64,000 nt of DNA from Streptomyces sp. STR69 (lineage in GTDB: Bacteria > Actinomycetota > Actinomycetes > Streptomycetales > Streptomycetaceae), in contig NZ_JALJRY010000024.1 in NCBI RefSeq assembly GCF_024519455.1, positions 1 through 64,000 on the forward strand, given 5' to 3'. The notes under the pieces were generated by a model. That model was not told the origin of the DNA and made no database searches. It saw only the letters and a program-made list of their open reading frames with translations. The position numbers were made by a program, and so were the translations under genes. Every line of letters starts with the position of its first letter. The stretch's first letter is position 1. Below are positions 1 to 10,437 of this stretch, piece by piece.

Positions 1-646
1 CGGCGGTGCCTTCGGAGCGCGGGAAGAACTCGTACCAGGAGCCGAAGAGCGCCCGTTCCCGCTCTACCAGCAACGCGCGCGGCTCGGAGACCGTGATCAA
101 CTCCCGCAGCGGATACCGCTCCAGCGCCCCCTCCACCTCCGGCGTCGACGCGGCCACGAACCGCGTCCCCACCGGCAGCGAGTCGTCGCGGAGCGTCTTC
201 GCGGCGGCCAGCACCGCAGCCCGTGCCGGTCCCTCGGGCACTCCGGTGGCGGCTCGCGCGTGCAGTTCCGCGCCCTCCTCCAGCATCAGTCCGACGTCGA
301 TGCCGGCCGGGATCTTGATGCGGGCGGCCCGGCGCCAGGTGGCGACGGGATCGCCCCAGGCCTCCACGACGTAGGACCAACGGCCCGTAGTGTCCGGGGC
401 GACCTCCGCGCCCCAGCGGTCGCTGCCGGGGGCGAGTTCACGCATCGGGGTCCAAGGGCCGGGACGGCCGTTCTCGTCGCGGAGAACGACGTTCGCGCCG
501 ATCGCGTCGTGGCCCTCGCGGAACACGGTGGCGGTGACCTCGAACGTCTCGCCGACCACCGCCTTCGCCGGGCGCGCGCCGCTCTCCACGGCCGGGCGCA
601 CGTCACGTACCGGAATGCGGCCGATCGGTGCCGGGGTCGCGTTCAT
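1..646 (-). CDS. glgE: GlgE, alpha-1,4-glucan:maltose-1-phosphate maltosyltransferase (N-terminal part, runs off left edge)
   Basis: Reading leftwards from an ATG at 646-644 preceded by GGAGGTGAG, the first 215 codons give the N-terminal domain of GlgE: VGRIPV-like start (IGRIPVRDVRP), then PAKAVVGETFEVTATVFREG, then GPWTPMRELAPG and SYVVEAWGDP, ending at WYEFFPRSEGT, where the GH13 catalytic part would begin. GlgE extends alpha-glucan using maltose 1-phosphate in the cytoplasm. The catalytic domain lies outside the window. It is transcribed away from the glgX side. This reading frame is open to the edge with no disruption. Identification rests on recalled similarity to Streptomyces GlgE N-termini and is strong. 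Confidence 0.9.
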   Translation of the reverse strand, partial: MNATPAPIGRIPVRDVRPAVESGARPAKAVVGETFEVTATVFREGHDAIGANVVLRDENGRPGPWTPMRELAPGSDRWGAEVAPDTTGRWSYVVEAWGDPVATWRRAARIKIPAGIDVGLMLEEGAELHARAATGVPEGPARAAVLAAAKTLRDDSLPVGTRFVAASTPEVEGALERYPLRELITVSEPRALLVERERALFGSWYEFFPRSEGTA

Positions 647-718
647 GGGTCTCACCTCCGCCGTGCTCGTGGCCGGGCTGTTCACCCGGTGGGGGGCCAA
701 GCTGCGCCGGAAGGGGGA

Positions 719-1036
719 CTACCTTCCGGCAGGGGAACGCCGGTCGACGGTGACGGCGGCGGTGACAGGTGGCCCGCGGTGCACGACAGGCGTCGTACGG
801 GGGCGTCCGTTCTGCTCTTGGAGGTACGAGCCCACGCTGCTGCTGCTCAGATAGCGTTCGGCGGCTTCCGAGGCCTCGCGCGCGCAGCGCTTCCCCATCA
901 GCACGCACAGGGTGTAGCCCGAGTCCTCGAAGGTGGCCCGTGCCGTCCGGTCGCCCGGCGACGCGAGCATCACGCGTTCCCACACCCGGTAGCGCCGCAG
1001 TTGGCGGGCCACTTCGGCCTTGGCGGGTAGCAGCAT
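719..1036 (-). CDS. DUF5133 domain protein
   Basis: Small protein of about 105 residues starting MLLPAKAEVARQLRRY at the ATG 1036-1034, with GGAAGG about 11 nt upstream; a longer in-frame start at 1138 lacks this site. The core 'ARATFEDSGYTLCVLMGK' followed by a short helix matches the DUF5133 family of streptomycetes (typical 'VAYTLCVSTGT' core), whose function is not known. Members are often found beside regulatory genes. It lies 72 nt upstream of glgE in the same direction and may be co-transcribed with it. The tail after residue 65 is low complexity. Confidence 0.65.
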   Translation of the reverse strand: MLLPAKAEVARQLRRYRVWERVMLASPGDRTARATFEDSGYTLCVLMGKRCAREASEAAERYLSSSSVGSYLQEQNGRPRTTPVVHRGPPVTAAVTVDRRSPAGR

Positions 1037-1334
1037 GGCGCTGTTCACCTTCCGCCTCGGCGGACCGCGTTTCCCGACCGTCGGGTGGCGGCCGTGCACG
1101 GAGCGGCATGGCTCCGGCACGGCAGTCGAGGCTTTCACTCATGGTGCACAGGTGATGACCAAGCGTCTTGTTGGATCTTCAACTACCTCATCGGTCGCTC
1201 GTGTTGCACGAATGGCCTAGCGCTCGCACTCTGGAGCTGACTCAGAAGCGATCAGTGCTCACGCTTCGTGTTCGGGGCCCCGGCCCCGCAGGGCGAGGGG
1301 AAGCGCGAGCTTCGCCGGTAGGGAGCCAACGAAG

Positions 1335-1834
1335 ATGAAGACCGCAGTGCCCTGCTACTACCACCTCGACGTGGAAGTCAGTCCGGAACGGGTCGGGCAG
1401 GTCGGGCGCATCCTGGCCGCCCATCTCCGCCTCTGGGACCTCGAAGTTCTCGTGGACCCCGTCTGCCGCGGCGCCGAGTTGCTGCTGCGCGCCATCGACG
1501 AGCACGCCACGGACAAGGACACGTCGATCGAGCTCTGGTGGAACGGCCAGCACCTGATCACCGCGATCGGCGACAACGACCGCGATCTGCGCCCGGACCA
1601 GGACCTGCGCGCCTGCCTCGCCCGGATCGCCGCGATGAGTGACGGCTGGGGCTGCTGCACCACCGACACCGGAAGCAAGGTCATCTGGTTCTCGCAGCGC
1701 GCCCCCAGCGGCGAACGCGTCCCGCGCGTCCCCACGACTCCCGCGCCGCGCCTGCGGGAGATGCTCCAGCTGCCCCGCGCGCTACCGGCCGTTCTGCCGG
1801 CCCGCCCGACGCGTGGCGTCCTGGAGGGCGCCCG

Positions 1835-1838
<4 letters not shown>
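1335..1838 (+). CDS. ATPase-fold (anti-sigma-like) regulatory protein coupled to glgX
   Basis: 167 residues, ATG start preceded by a GGGAG-containing leader. The segment around residues 50-85 (ELLLRAIDEHA, then IELWWNGQHLITAIGDND) resembles the N- and G1-type boxes of HATPase_c anti-sigma/serine-kinase proteins of Streptomyces, but the box is degenerate and ATP binding is uncertain. A proline/arginine-rich tail follows residue 120. Its last codons overlap the GTG start of glgX by 4 nt (GTGA), so it is probably translationally coupled to it. The 298 nt upstream (1037-1334) holds no other gene I can support and should carry its promoter. Confidence 0.6.
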
Positions 1839-3970
<2,132 letters not shown>

Positions 3971-3973
3971 AGG

Positions 3974-4777
3974 TCAGGGGGCACTGCGCGAGGTCACCGT
4001 GAACTGTGCGCCGTCCGGGTCGCGCAGCACGGCCTCGTGGCCGTTCTCCCGCAGGATGCTCCCGCCGTGCGAGGCCACGACCCGGGCGCACGAGCGGATG
4101 TCCGAAACCGCGAAGTGGACCTGCCAGTGCGGGCGCACGGTCGGGTCGGGTGTCGCCTCCAGCGTGCCCGACTCGATCCGCGCCACGACATTGCCGCCGC
4201 TGCGCAGCACGACCTCGCCGCCCTCGTACCGGACCTCGCAGCTCGCCGGGTCCGCCGACGCCCAGTCGAGGACCTCGCCGTAGAAGATCGCCGCGTCGAA
4301 GGCGTCCCGGGTGTGCAGCCGGACGAAGGCCGGTGCCGAGCGGCGCCAGGTCTCCCAGCCGCCCATGAGGTCGCCCTCCCAGATGCCGAAGGTCGCGCCG
4401 TCCCGGTCGCCGAGCAGGGCCGCGCGGCCGGGGGGGAAGGAGAGCGGGCCGACGGCGACCGTGGCGCCGCGCTCGCGGACCCGGGCCGCGGCCACATCCG
4501 CGTCGGGCACGGCGAAGTACGGCGTCCAGGCCACCGGGATCTGCCACATGGAGGCCACCGCGCCCAGGCCGGCCACCGGAATGTCGTTCGCCGTGGCGAT
4601 CCGGAACTGGTCGCCGAGTCGGGCCGAGCGCCACTTCCAGCCGAACACGGCCTCGTAGAACGCCTCGGTGGTCTCCACGTCGCGGCTCGTGAGACTCACC
4701 CAGCAGGGGGCGCCGAACATCGAACGGGTGGAGACGGCGTCCGGCTCGCCGAGGGACGGATTCCTGTCGTGGTTCAT
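3974..4777 (-). CDS. Two-domain VOC (glyoxalase/bleomycin-resistance fold) protein
   Basis: 267 residues with two VOC repeats: the first about residues 22-130 (CWVSLTSRDVETTEAFYEAVFGW ... FGIWEG, typical of the 'VOC family protein' group ending GATFGIWEG), the second about residues 140-262 (FVRLHTRDAFDAAIFYGEVLDW ... LRDPDGAQFTVT). Metal ligands expected for dioxygenases are not conserved, so enzymatic activity cannot be assigned. Convergent with glgX (stops 3 nt apart, no hairpin between them) and divergent from the MarR-ABC operon. Confidence 0.8.
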   Translation of the reverse strand: MNHDRNPSLGEPDAVSTRSMFGAPCWVSLTSRDVETTEAFYEAVFGWKWRSARLGDQFRIATANDIPVAGLGAVASMWQIPVAWTPYFAVPDADVAAARVRERGATVAVGPLSFPPGRAALLGDRDGATFGIWEGDLMGGWETWRRSAPAFVRLHTRDAFDAAIFYGEVLDWASADPASCEVRYEGGEVVLRSGGNVVARIESGTLEATPDPTVRPHWQVHFAVSDIRSCARVVASHGGSILRENGHEAVLRDPDGAQFTVTSRSAP

Positions 4778-4892
4778 GGCAGTCGCGTTCCGATCTCCTG
4801 GGACCGGCGGCCACCGGTCTTCTTCTCAGTGTCCAACCGGAATCGGTCCCGCTGCCTCCCGAGCGGGTGTCTTGACCATCCTTTTGGGTTAG

Positions 4893-4913
4893 TTACCTCT
4901 GCTAAAGAGGTAA
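4893..4913. promoter_or_regulatory. Palindromic MarR-type operator over the marR-ABC promoter
   Basis: TTACCTCT and AGAGGTAA form perfect 8-bp arms around GCTAA. The right arm runs into TAATCT (4911-4916), a good -10 hexamer ending 6 nt before the GTG start of the MarR gene. A dimer bound here would cover the core promoter, as expected for autorepression by a MarR protein. No ribosome-binding site is visible, so the transcript may be leaderless. Confidence 0.7.
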
Positions 4914-4922
4914 TCTCCGGGT

Positions 4923-5378
4923 GTGGAGACGGAGAACTTCCCGGAAGAGCTGGCCGACGCGCTCGTCGGTGTCCAGCGGCTGATCCGCAGGCGGCTGCGG
5001 AGCGAGATGACCATGCCGCGACTGCGCGGCGCCGAGGTGGAGCTGCTGCGCCTGGTCGAGATCCGGCCCGGCATCGGTATCTCGGAGGCGGCCAAGGAGT
5101 TGTTCCTCGCCGGCAACTCGGTGTCGACCCTGGTCAACCAGCTCGCCCGGGACGGTTTCCTGATCCGCGAGACCGACCCCGCCGACCGGCGCGCCGCCCG
5201 ACTGCAGCTCACCGACACGGCCAAGACGCGACTCGGCGACTGGCACGCACGGCGCGCGGCCCTCGTACGGGCGCAGGTCGACCGTCTCGACCCCGCCGAC
5301 CGGGACGCGCTGCGCGCAGCCATCCCGGCCCTGCATCAGCTGGCCGTCAATCTGCACGAGGAGGCCGAGGACTCATGA
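4923..5378 (+). CDS. MarR-family transcriptional regulator
   Basis: 151 residues from a GTG. The winged helix-turn-helix spans about residues 35-105: AAKELFLAGNSVSTLVNQLARDGFLIRETDPADRRAARLQLTD, with the family's D-x-R-A-A wing motif. It overlaps the ABC ATPase start by ATGA, so regulator and transporter form one operon. It most likely represses its own operon through the palindrome at 4893-4913 and is released by a substrate of the exporter. Confidence 0.9.
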   Translation: METENFPEELADALVGVQRLIRRRLRSEMTMPRLRGAEVELLRLVEIRPGIGISEAAKELFLAGNSVSTLVNQLARDGFLIRETDPADRRAARLQLTDTAKTRLGDWHARRAALVRAQVDRLDPADRDALRAAIPALHQLAVNLHEEAEDS

Positions 5379-6235
5379 CGCAGGACACTGCCACCGAGCG
5401 GTCCGCAGCCGTCAGCTGCACCCGGCTCGCCTACTCCTTCGGCGAGACCACCGCGGTGGACGGGCTCGACCTGTCCGTGGGGGAGGGCGAGGTCTTCGGA
5501 CTGCTCGGCCCCAACGGCGCCGGGAAGACCACCGCCATCCGCTGTATCACCACCCTCCTGCCGGTCCCGGCGGGCATGGTCCACGTCTTCGGCCACGACA
5601 CGGCCAAGGACCAGATGTCGGTGCGCCGCATGCTCGGCTACGTCCCGCAGCAGTTGTCCGCCGACAGCGGGCTCACCGGCCGGGAGAACGTCGCTCTCTT
5701 CGCCCGCGTCTTCGACGTCCCGCGCAGAGAACGCGCCGCACGCGTCGCCCAGGCGCTGCGGGCCGTCGACCTCACCGACGCCGCCGACCGGCTGGCCAAC
5801 ACCTACTCCGGTGGCATGGTCCGCCGGCTCGAACTCGCGCAGGCCCTGGTCAGCGCGCCCCGTCTGCTCATCCTCGACGAGCCCACCATCGGCCTCGACC
5901 CGATCGCCCGCACCAGCGTGTGGGAGCACATCAACGCCGTGCGCGAGGCCACCGGCATGACCGTCCTGGTCACCACCCACTACATGGACGAGGCCGACCA
6001 GTACTGCGATCGCGTCGGCCTGATGCACCGCGGCCGTATCCGCGCCCTGGGCACCCCGGACGAGCTCCGCGAGGGCCTCGGCGAACGCCGCCGCGCCGAC
6101 GGCGCCCCCGCCACCGATCCGCTGCCCACCCTTGAGGACGTCTTCCGGGACATCGCCGGCAGCGGTCTCGAAGACCAGTCAGGAGGTTTCCGCGATGTCC
6201 GAAGCACCCGCCGCACCGCGAACCGCGTCGGCTGA
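5375..6235 (+). CDS. ABC transporter ATP-binding protein (DrrA-like exporter ATPase)
   Basis: 286 residues. Walker A GPNGAGKTT at about residue 46, Q-loop VPQQ, signature YSGGMVRRLEL, Walker B LLILDEPTIGLDP and switch His in TTHYMDEAD. The layout matches the DrrA/CcmA-type ATPases of drug exporters. Start ATG overlaps the MarR stop; the C-terminus overlaps the permease gene by 41 nt. Its function is to energise the permease encoded next. No dedicated antibiotic cluster adjoins, so the exported compound is unknown. Confidence 0.92.
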   Translation: MTQDTATERSAAVSCTRLAYSFGETTAVDGLDLSVGEGEVFGLLGPNGAGKTTAIRCITTLLPVPAGMVHVFGHDTAKDQMSVRRMLGYVPQQLSADSGLTGRENVALFARVFDVPRRERAARVAQALRAVDLTDAADRLANTYSGGMVRRLELAQALVSAPRLLILDEPTIGLDPIARTSVWEHINAVREATGMTVLVTTHYMDEADQYCDRVGLMHRGRIRALGTPDELREGLGERRRADGAPATDPLPTLEDVFRDIAGSGLEDQSGGFRDVRSTRRTANRVG

Positions 6236-7055
6236 CCCCGCCCCCGAGTACGACCTGAACCTGCTGCTCACCCCACCCGAACCCCGGGCCGGATGGCGCC
6301 TGTTGCCGGCCCGCGTCATCGCGATGTGCGCGGTCGAACTCCAGAAACTCCGCCACGACCGCACCGAGTTGTACACCCGGGCCGTCCAACCGGCCCTGTG
6401 GCTGCTGATCTTCGGCCAGACCTTCACCCGCATCAAGGCGATCCCCACCGGCGGCATCCCCTACATCGACTACCTCGCCCCGGGCATCATCGCCCAGTCC
6501 GCGATGTTCATCGCCATCTTCTACGGCATCCAGATCATCTGGGAGCGGGACGCGGGCATCCTCAACAAGCTCCTCGTCACCCCCACCCCGCGCTCGGCGC
6601 TGATCACCGGCAAGGCCTTCGCGGCCGGGGTGAAGTCGCTGATCCAGGCCGTCGTCGTGGTCGTCATCGCCGCGATTCTCGGGGTGGCACTGACCTGGAA
6701 CCCGCTGAAGCTGATCGGTGTCGGGGCGATTGTGATCCTCGGCTCGGCCTTCTTCTCCTGTCTGTCGATGACCATCGCCGGCATCGTGCTCAGCAGGGAC
6801 CGGCTGATGGGTTTCGGACAGGCGATCACCATGCCGTTGTTCTTCGGTTCCAACGCCCTCTACCCGGTGGCGATCATGCCCGGATGGCTGCAGGCGGTGA
6901 GCAAGGCGAACCCGCTCAGCTACGAAGTGGACGCCCTGCGCGGGCTGCTGCTCGGCACCCCGTCGCATGTGGGCACCGACTTCGCGGTCCTTCTGGTGGC
7001 CGCCGCCCTGGGTATCGCCGCCGCCTCCTCGCTGCTCGGACGGCTGGCCCGCTGA
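6195..7055 (+). CDS. ABC-2 type transporter permease (DrrB-like)
   Basis: 286 residues from the ATG at 6195, which has AGGAGG 9 nt upstream; the longer in-frame start at 6132 has no such site. After about 50 cytoplasmic residues come six hydrophobic segments (e.g. ALWLLIFGQTFTRI, IIAQSAMFIAIFYGI, LIQAVVVVVIAAILGVAL, IVILGSAFFSCLSMTIAGIV) and the ABC-2 motif around ITMPLFFGSNALYPVAIMP. Partner of the preceding ATPase; both are exported-substrate specific and under the MarR regulator. Confidence 0.9.
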   Translation: MSEAPAAPRTASADPAPEYDLNLLLTPPEPRAGWRLLPARVIAMCAVELQKLRHDRTELYTRAVQPALWLLIFGQTFTRIKAIPTGGIPYIDYLAPGIIAQSAMFIAIFYGIQIIWERDAGILNKLLVTPTPRSALITGKAFAAGVKSLIQAVVVVVIAAILGVALTWNPLKLIGVGAIVILGSAFFSCLSMTIAGIVLSRDRLMGFGQAITMPLFFGSNALYPVAIMPGWLQAVSKANPLSYEVDALRGLLLGTPSHVGTDFAVLLVAAALGIAAASSLLGRLAR

Positions 7056-7131
7056 TCTTGTCGGGGACGTGATGTGCGGCACGCCCCCGACCGTGGTTCG
7101 GTGGCCGAAAAGCGGATTCCTCCTGCGCACG

Positions 7132-7150
7132 GCTTGATCAGTGATCAAGC
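7132..7150. repeat. 19-bp perfect palindrome
   Basis: GCTTGATCA and TGATCAAGC are perfect 9-bp arms around a single G. A one-base centre is unsuitable for an RNA hairpin loop, so a DNA operator is more likely than a terminator. It lies 77 nt after the ABC permease and 94 nt before the hypothetical gene at 7245. Confidence 0.6.
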
Positions 7151-7244
7151 GGGCGAAAACGCTGGCCACAGCGCATTCTGCTCATTTGACAGTGCGCTGA
7201 GCACACAGATAGGAAGCAGCTCTCTGAGGTCGAGAGGGTGCATT

Positions 7245-7760
7245 GTGTACGAGCCGAACGTGGTCGGGGACTGGCACGAGTACGACGAACATGCCGGTCT
7301 GCGTGTCCGCGTCCACAGCCTGGCGGCAGCCGAGCCGCCGCGCGGACGCGACGACGCCGCCGAAGGGCTGACGTATTTCACTCTCCGTGTCACCGTCGAG
7401 AACCGCGGCGCCCGGCACCTCGGCATCCACCTGGAGGACGGGCAGATCGACGTCAGGGTCGGTCCGGACGGCGAGAGCGCCTTCATCGACTGGCGCAGCT
7501 CGCAGTTCATCGAGGGCTTCGACGTCTATCCGCTGCGCCGCGCCACCGCCGTCCTGTACGCGGCCGGTGCGGAGGCGTCCCTGACGCAGGTCGACGTACA
7601 GGTGCAGCTGCGGGTGGAGGAGGAGTGGACCGAACGGCGCCTGTGGGCGGGTGGTACCGGTCTGTGCGAGGAGGCCGTCGCGGCCGGTGCCGGACGGGAC
7701 GGCCTGGCTCACCAGGTGAGCAACTTCCTCCGCGACCAGGCGGAGCCCGGCACCCCCTGA
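7245..7760 (+). CDS. Hypothetical protein
   Basis: 171 residues from the GTG at 7245 (VYEPNVVGDWHEYDEHAG), with GAGAGGG upstream. I do not recognise the family. The sequence alternates short beta-strand-like segments (LRVRVHSL, YFTLRVTVENRG, IDVRVG, LTQVDVQVQLRVEEEW) and looks like a single beta-sandwich domain without signal peptide or membrane segments. No cysteines besides one near the end. It is preceded by the 19-bp palindrome and is convergent with hemC, 25 nt apart. Confidence 0.65.
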   Translation: MYEPNVVGDWHEYDEHAGLRVRVHSLAAAEPPRGRDDAAEGLTYFTLRVTVENRGARHLGIHLEDGQIDVRVGPDGESAFIDWRSSQFIEGFDVYPLRRATAVLYAAGAEASLTQVDVQVQLRVEEEWTERRLWAGGTGLCEEAVAAGAGRDGLAHQVSNFLRDQAEPGTP

Positions 7761-7785
7761 GACCTGCGGGTCCGGGCCCTTCCGG

Positions 7786-8721
7786 TCAGTGCGGGATGCC
7801 GTCGATGATCTCGCGGGCACCCTGCCGCAGCAGCGCCACCGCCACCGACGTGCCGAGCGTCGCCGGGTCCAGCCGTCCGGCCCACTCGTGGGCGTTGAGC
7901 CGGGTCTTGCCGTCCGGGGTGAACACACAGGCGCGCAGCGACAGTTCACCGCTCCGGTCGACCTGGGCGTACCCGGCGATCGGGCTGTTGCAGTGCCCCT
8001 GGAGGACATGCAGGAACATGCGCTCCGCCGTCGCCTCACGATGTGTCTCGGGGTGACCGAGCCCGCTGATCGTGTCGATGACGTCGGTGTCGCCCTCACG
8101 GCACTGCAGGGCGAGGATGCCCGCACCGATCGGCGGCATCATCGCCTCGGCGGACAGCACCTCGGTGGCCACGTCCATCCGGTCGATGCGCTCCAGGCCC
8201 GACATCGCGACCAGCAGCGCGTCCGCCTCGCCCGCCGCGAGCTTCTCCAGTCGCCGGTTGACGTTGCCGCGGAACGGCACGCACTCCAACTCCGGGTGCG
8301 TGGCGGCCAGTTGTGCGACCCGGCGGACCGAGGAGGTGCCGATGCGGGTACCGGCGGGCAGTTCGTCGAGGGTCAGCCCGCCCGGGTGGACCAGGGCGTC
8401 GCGGATGTCGTCCCGCTTCAGGAACGCGGCGAAGGTCGTACCGGCGGGCAGCGGCCGGTCGGCGGGCACGTCCTTCATGCAGTGCACCGCGAGATCCGCC
8501 TCACCCGCGAGCAGCGCGGCGTCCACCTCCTTGGTGAACGCCCCCTTGCCCTCGACGGCGGACAGATCACCCATCCACTTGTCGCCGGTCGTCTTCACCG
8601 GCACGACCTCGGTGCGCACCTGTGGATGAAGGACGGCCAACTCGGCGCGGACACGCTCCACTTGGGCCAGCGCCATGGGTGAGTCGCGGGAGACGATTCG
8701 GATCAGTTCAGGCACGGACAT
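7786..8721 (-). CDS. hemC: Porphobilinogen deaminase (hydroxymethylbilane synthase)
   Basis: 311 residues, normal family length. Condenses four porphobilinogens to hydroxymethylbilane in haem/sirohaem/cobalamin synthesis. Visible signatures: KTTGDKWM near residue 43, catalytic Asp84 in HCMKDVP, SSVRR at 130-134, FRGNVNRRL, and the dipyrromethane-carrying Cys244 in LQGHCNSPIAGY. Asp84 and Cys244 line up with Asp84 and Cys242 of the E. coli enzyme. It stands alone, without hemA/hemD/hemB beside it, which suggests a second, pathway-specific or accessory copy. Confidence 0.95.
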   Translation of the reverse strand: MSVPELIRIVSRDSPMALAQVERVRAELAVLHPQVRTEVVPVKTTGDKWMGDLSAVEGKGAFTKEVDAALLAGEADLAVHCMKDVPADRPLPAGTTFAAFLKRDDIRDALVHPGGLTLDELPAGTRIGTSSVRRVAQLAATHPELECVPFRGNVNRRLEKLAAGEADALLVAMSGLERIDRMDVATEVLSAEAMMPPIGAGILALQCREGDTDVIDTISGLGHPETHREATAERMFLHVLQGHCNSPIAGYAQVDRSGELSLRACVFTPDGKTRLNAHEWAGRLDPATLGTSVAVALLRQGAREIIDGIPH

Positions 8722-8791
8722 GCGGACACGATAGACCTTCCGGCACCCTGCCGTGGACCGGACCCCGCACCCGGCGAGAGTGACATATGCG

Positions 8792-10360
8792 TCACACCGT
8801 GTCGGTGAGCACCAGGCGCAGAGTGTGGTGACCGGTCCCGTCCGCGGCTACGACCGGTTCCCCCGGCCGCCCGTCGACCGTGCACGACCGCACCCGGCTC
8901 CCACCGCCGCTCAGGGTGATGTCGAGGGTCGTGCCCCGGTACCGCAGCCCGCGCAGACTCACCGTGCCCCAGGTCGGGGGCAGACACGGGCGCAGCCGCA
9001 GGGACTCGTCCGTGAACGTCAGACCGAACAGGCCGTCGTGGATCAGCCGCAGATACGCCGTCGCCGACCAGGTCTGGTCGGGCTGCGACACGAAGTGGTT
9101 CGCGTGTCCACTGGCACCGCCCTGCCAGCCGCCGTCCACGGCACCGGTCACCGAGTTGTACAGCTCGTAGAAGCCGCCGCTCGTGGCGATCAGACCGGCG
9201 AGGGTGTCGACGGCGAGGGCGAACGGTTCGGTGCGGCCCGCGTCGGCCGCGGCCTGGCCGTACAGTCCGTGGACCATCGGCCAGACCATCACGTTGTGCC
9301 GCCCCGGACGCCGGTCGTCGAAGCGCGGGAAGTGCGGCCAGACGTTGACGATGCCGTACGGCTGCCAGTGCGTGGAGTCGAGGATCCGGCCGGCCCGTTC
9401 GGAGTCGGCGACGCCGAGGAGGACGGCGAGGGCCAGTCCCGCGCCCTCCTGCGAGGTGTCGAGGTGTCCGGCGAGCGGGCCCTCGCCGTGGACGAGGTAG
9501 CCGTAGGTGCCGGCGTCCGCGCGCCACAGGTGCCGGTCGATCGCCGTGCGCAGCTGCTCAGCGTCCGAGCGCAGCGAGGCGGCCTGCACGGGGCGGCCGA
9601 GAGCCTCGGACATGGCGGCGAGGGCGAGATGGGCGCCGTAGTAGAGGCAGTTGGTCGACAGGCACATCAGTTTGTCGGTGTGCGGGTGGTCCAGGACGAA
9701 GGACGAGTGGACCGAGGTCGAGGCGGGCGGGCTCGGGTAGCCGGAGATGCCGTCGTTCATGAAGCCCGGGCCCTCGAAGAGGCCGAGCGACGGGCTGAGG
9801 TGCTGGGCGCGGCGGGTCGCGAGGGTGCGCGCGGACGTGTCGTGGGCCTGGGTGAGGAAGTCGCGGTCGCCGGTGACCAGGTAGTGGCGATGGGCGGCCA
9901 GGACCCACACGATCTGGTCCCACCACTGGTTGTCCTGCTGGACGACGAGCCCGTCCCGCGCGCGGTCGACCACGGACCACAGGGTGTTGCGGGCGACCTT
10001 CGGCGCGAGCAGGCTGACGCCGCTCCACGCGTTGACGGCCGCGTCCCGCGTCCAGCGCTGGGGCGCGGGATAGCCGCCGCCCGCCCGGACGACCGTGCCG
10101 GGCGGATAGCTGAGCAGTCCGGCCCTGTCGTAGACCGAGCGGTCCGCGCCGATGGTGTTGGCGCCGGACACGGACCCGAGCGCGGACGAGTACAGGGCGC
10201 CGAGCCGGTGCTGGGTGGCCGGGTCGTCGAAGGCGAGGGTGGGCATGGTGTATCCGTTCCCGGGGTCCGGGCCCTGCGCACCCGCGGGGATGGCCGTCGC
10301 TCCGGCGATGCCCAGCGCGATCAGGAGAGCCCGCCGCGAGACCCTGCGTTCAGCTGCCAC
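8792..10360 (-). CDS. Tat-exported six-hairpin (MGH1-like) glycosidase-family protein
   Basis: 522 residues from the GTG at 10360 with GAGAGGA about 8 nt upstream. The N-terminus (ERRVSRRALLIALGIAGATAIPAGA) is a twin-arginine signal. The mature part reads as an (alpha/alpha)6 toroid glycosidase: NQWWDQIVWVLAAHRHYLVTGDRDFL, LYYGAHLALAAMSEALG, HNVMVWPMVHGLYG, GGASGHANHFVSQPDQTWSATAYLRL, then a small beta domain. I infer a secreted carbohydrate-active enzyme; the substrate cannot be read from sequence. Lies 70 nt upstream of hemC on the same strand. Confidence 0.7.
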   Translation of the reverse strand: MAAERRVSRRALLIALGIAGATAIPAGAQGPDPGNGYTMPTLAFDDPATQHRLGALYSSALGSVSGANTIGADRSVYDRAGLLSYPPGTVVRAGGGYPAPQRWTRDAAVNAWSGVSLLAPKVARNTLWSVVDRARDGLVVQQDNQWWDQIVWVLAAHRHYLVTGDRDFLTQAHDTSARTLATRRAQHLSPSLGLFEGPGFMNDGISGYPSPPASTSVHSSFVLDHPHTDKLMCLSTNCLYYGAHLALAAMSEALGRPVQAASLRSDAEQLRTAIDRHLWRADAGTYGYLVHGEGPLAGHLDTSQEGAGLALAVLLGVADSERAGRILDSTHWQPYGIVNVWPHFPRFDDRRPGRHNVMVWPMVHGLYGQAAADAGRTEPFALAVDTLAGLIATSGGFYELYNSVTGAVDGGWQGGASGHANHFVSQPDQTWSATAYLRLIHDGLFGLTFTDESLRLRPCLPPTWGTVSLRGLRYRGTTLDITLSGGGSRVRSCTVDGRPGEPVVAADGTGHHTLRLVLTDTV

Positions 10361-10373
10361 GTTCCGTCCTCTC

Positions 10374-10406
10374 GGGCTCCCGGGGTCGAGATGGTCCCGG
10401 GAGCCC
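10374..10406 (-). terminator. Hairpin terminator of the NPP1 gene
   Basis: Perfect 11-bp stem GGGCTCCCGGG / CCCGGGAGCCC with an 11-nt loop, 32 nt past the NPP1 stop on the minus strand and immediately upstream of the glycosidase gene start. No T-run, as usual in Streptomyces. Confidence 0.6.
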
Positions 10407-10437
10407 TGAGAACGATGGTGCCCTGCGGACGGTACCG

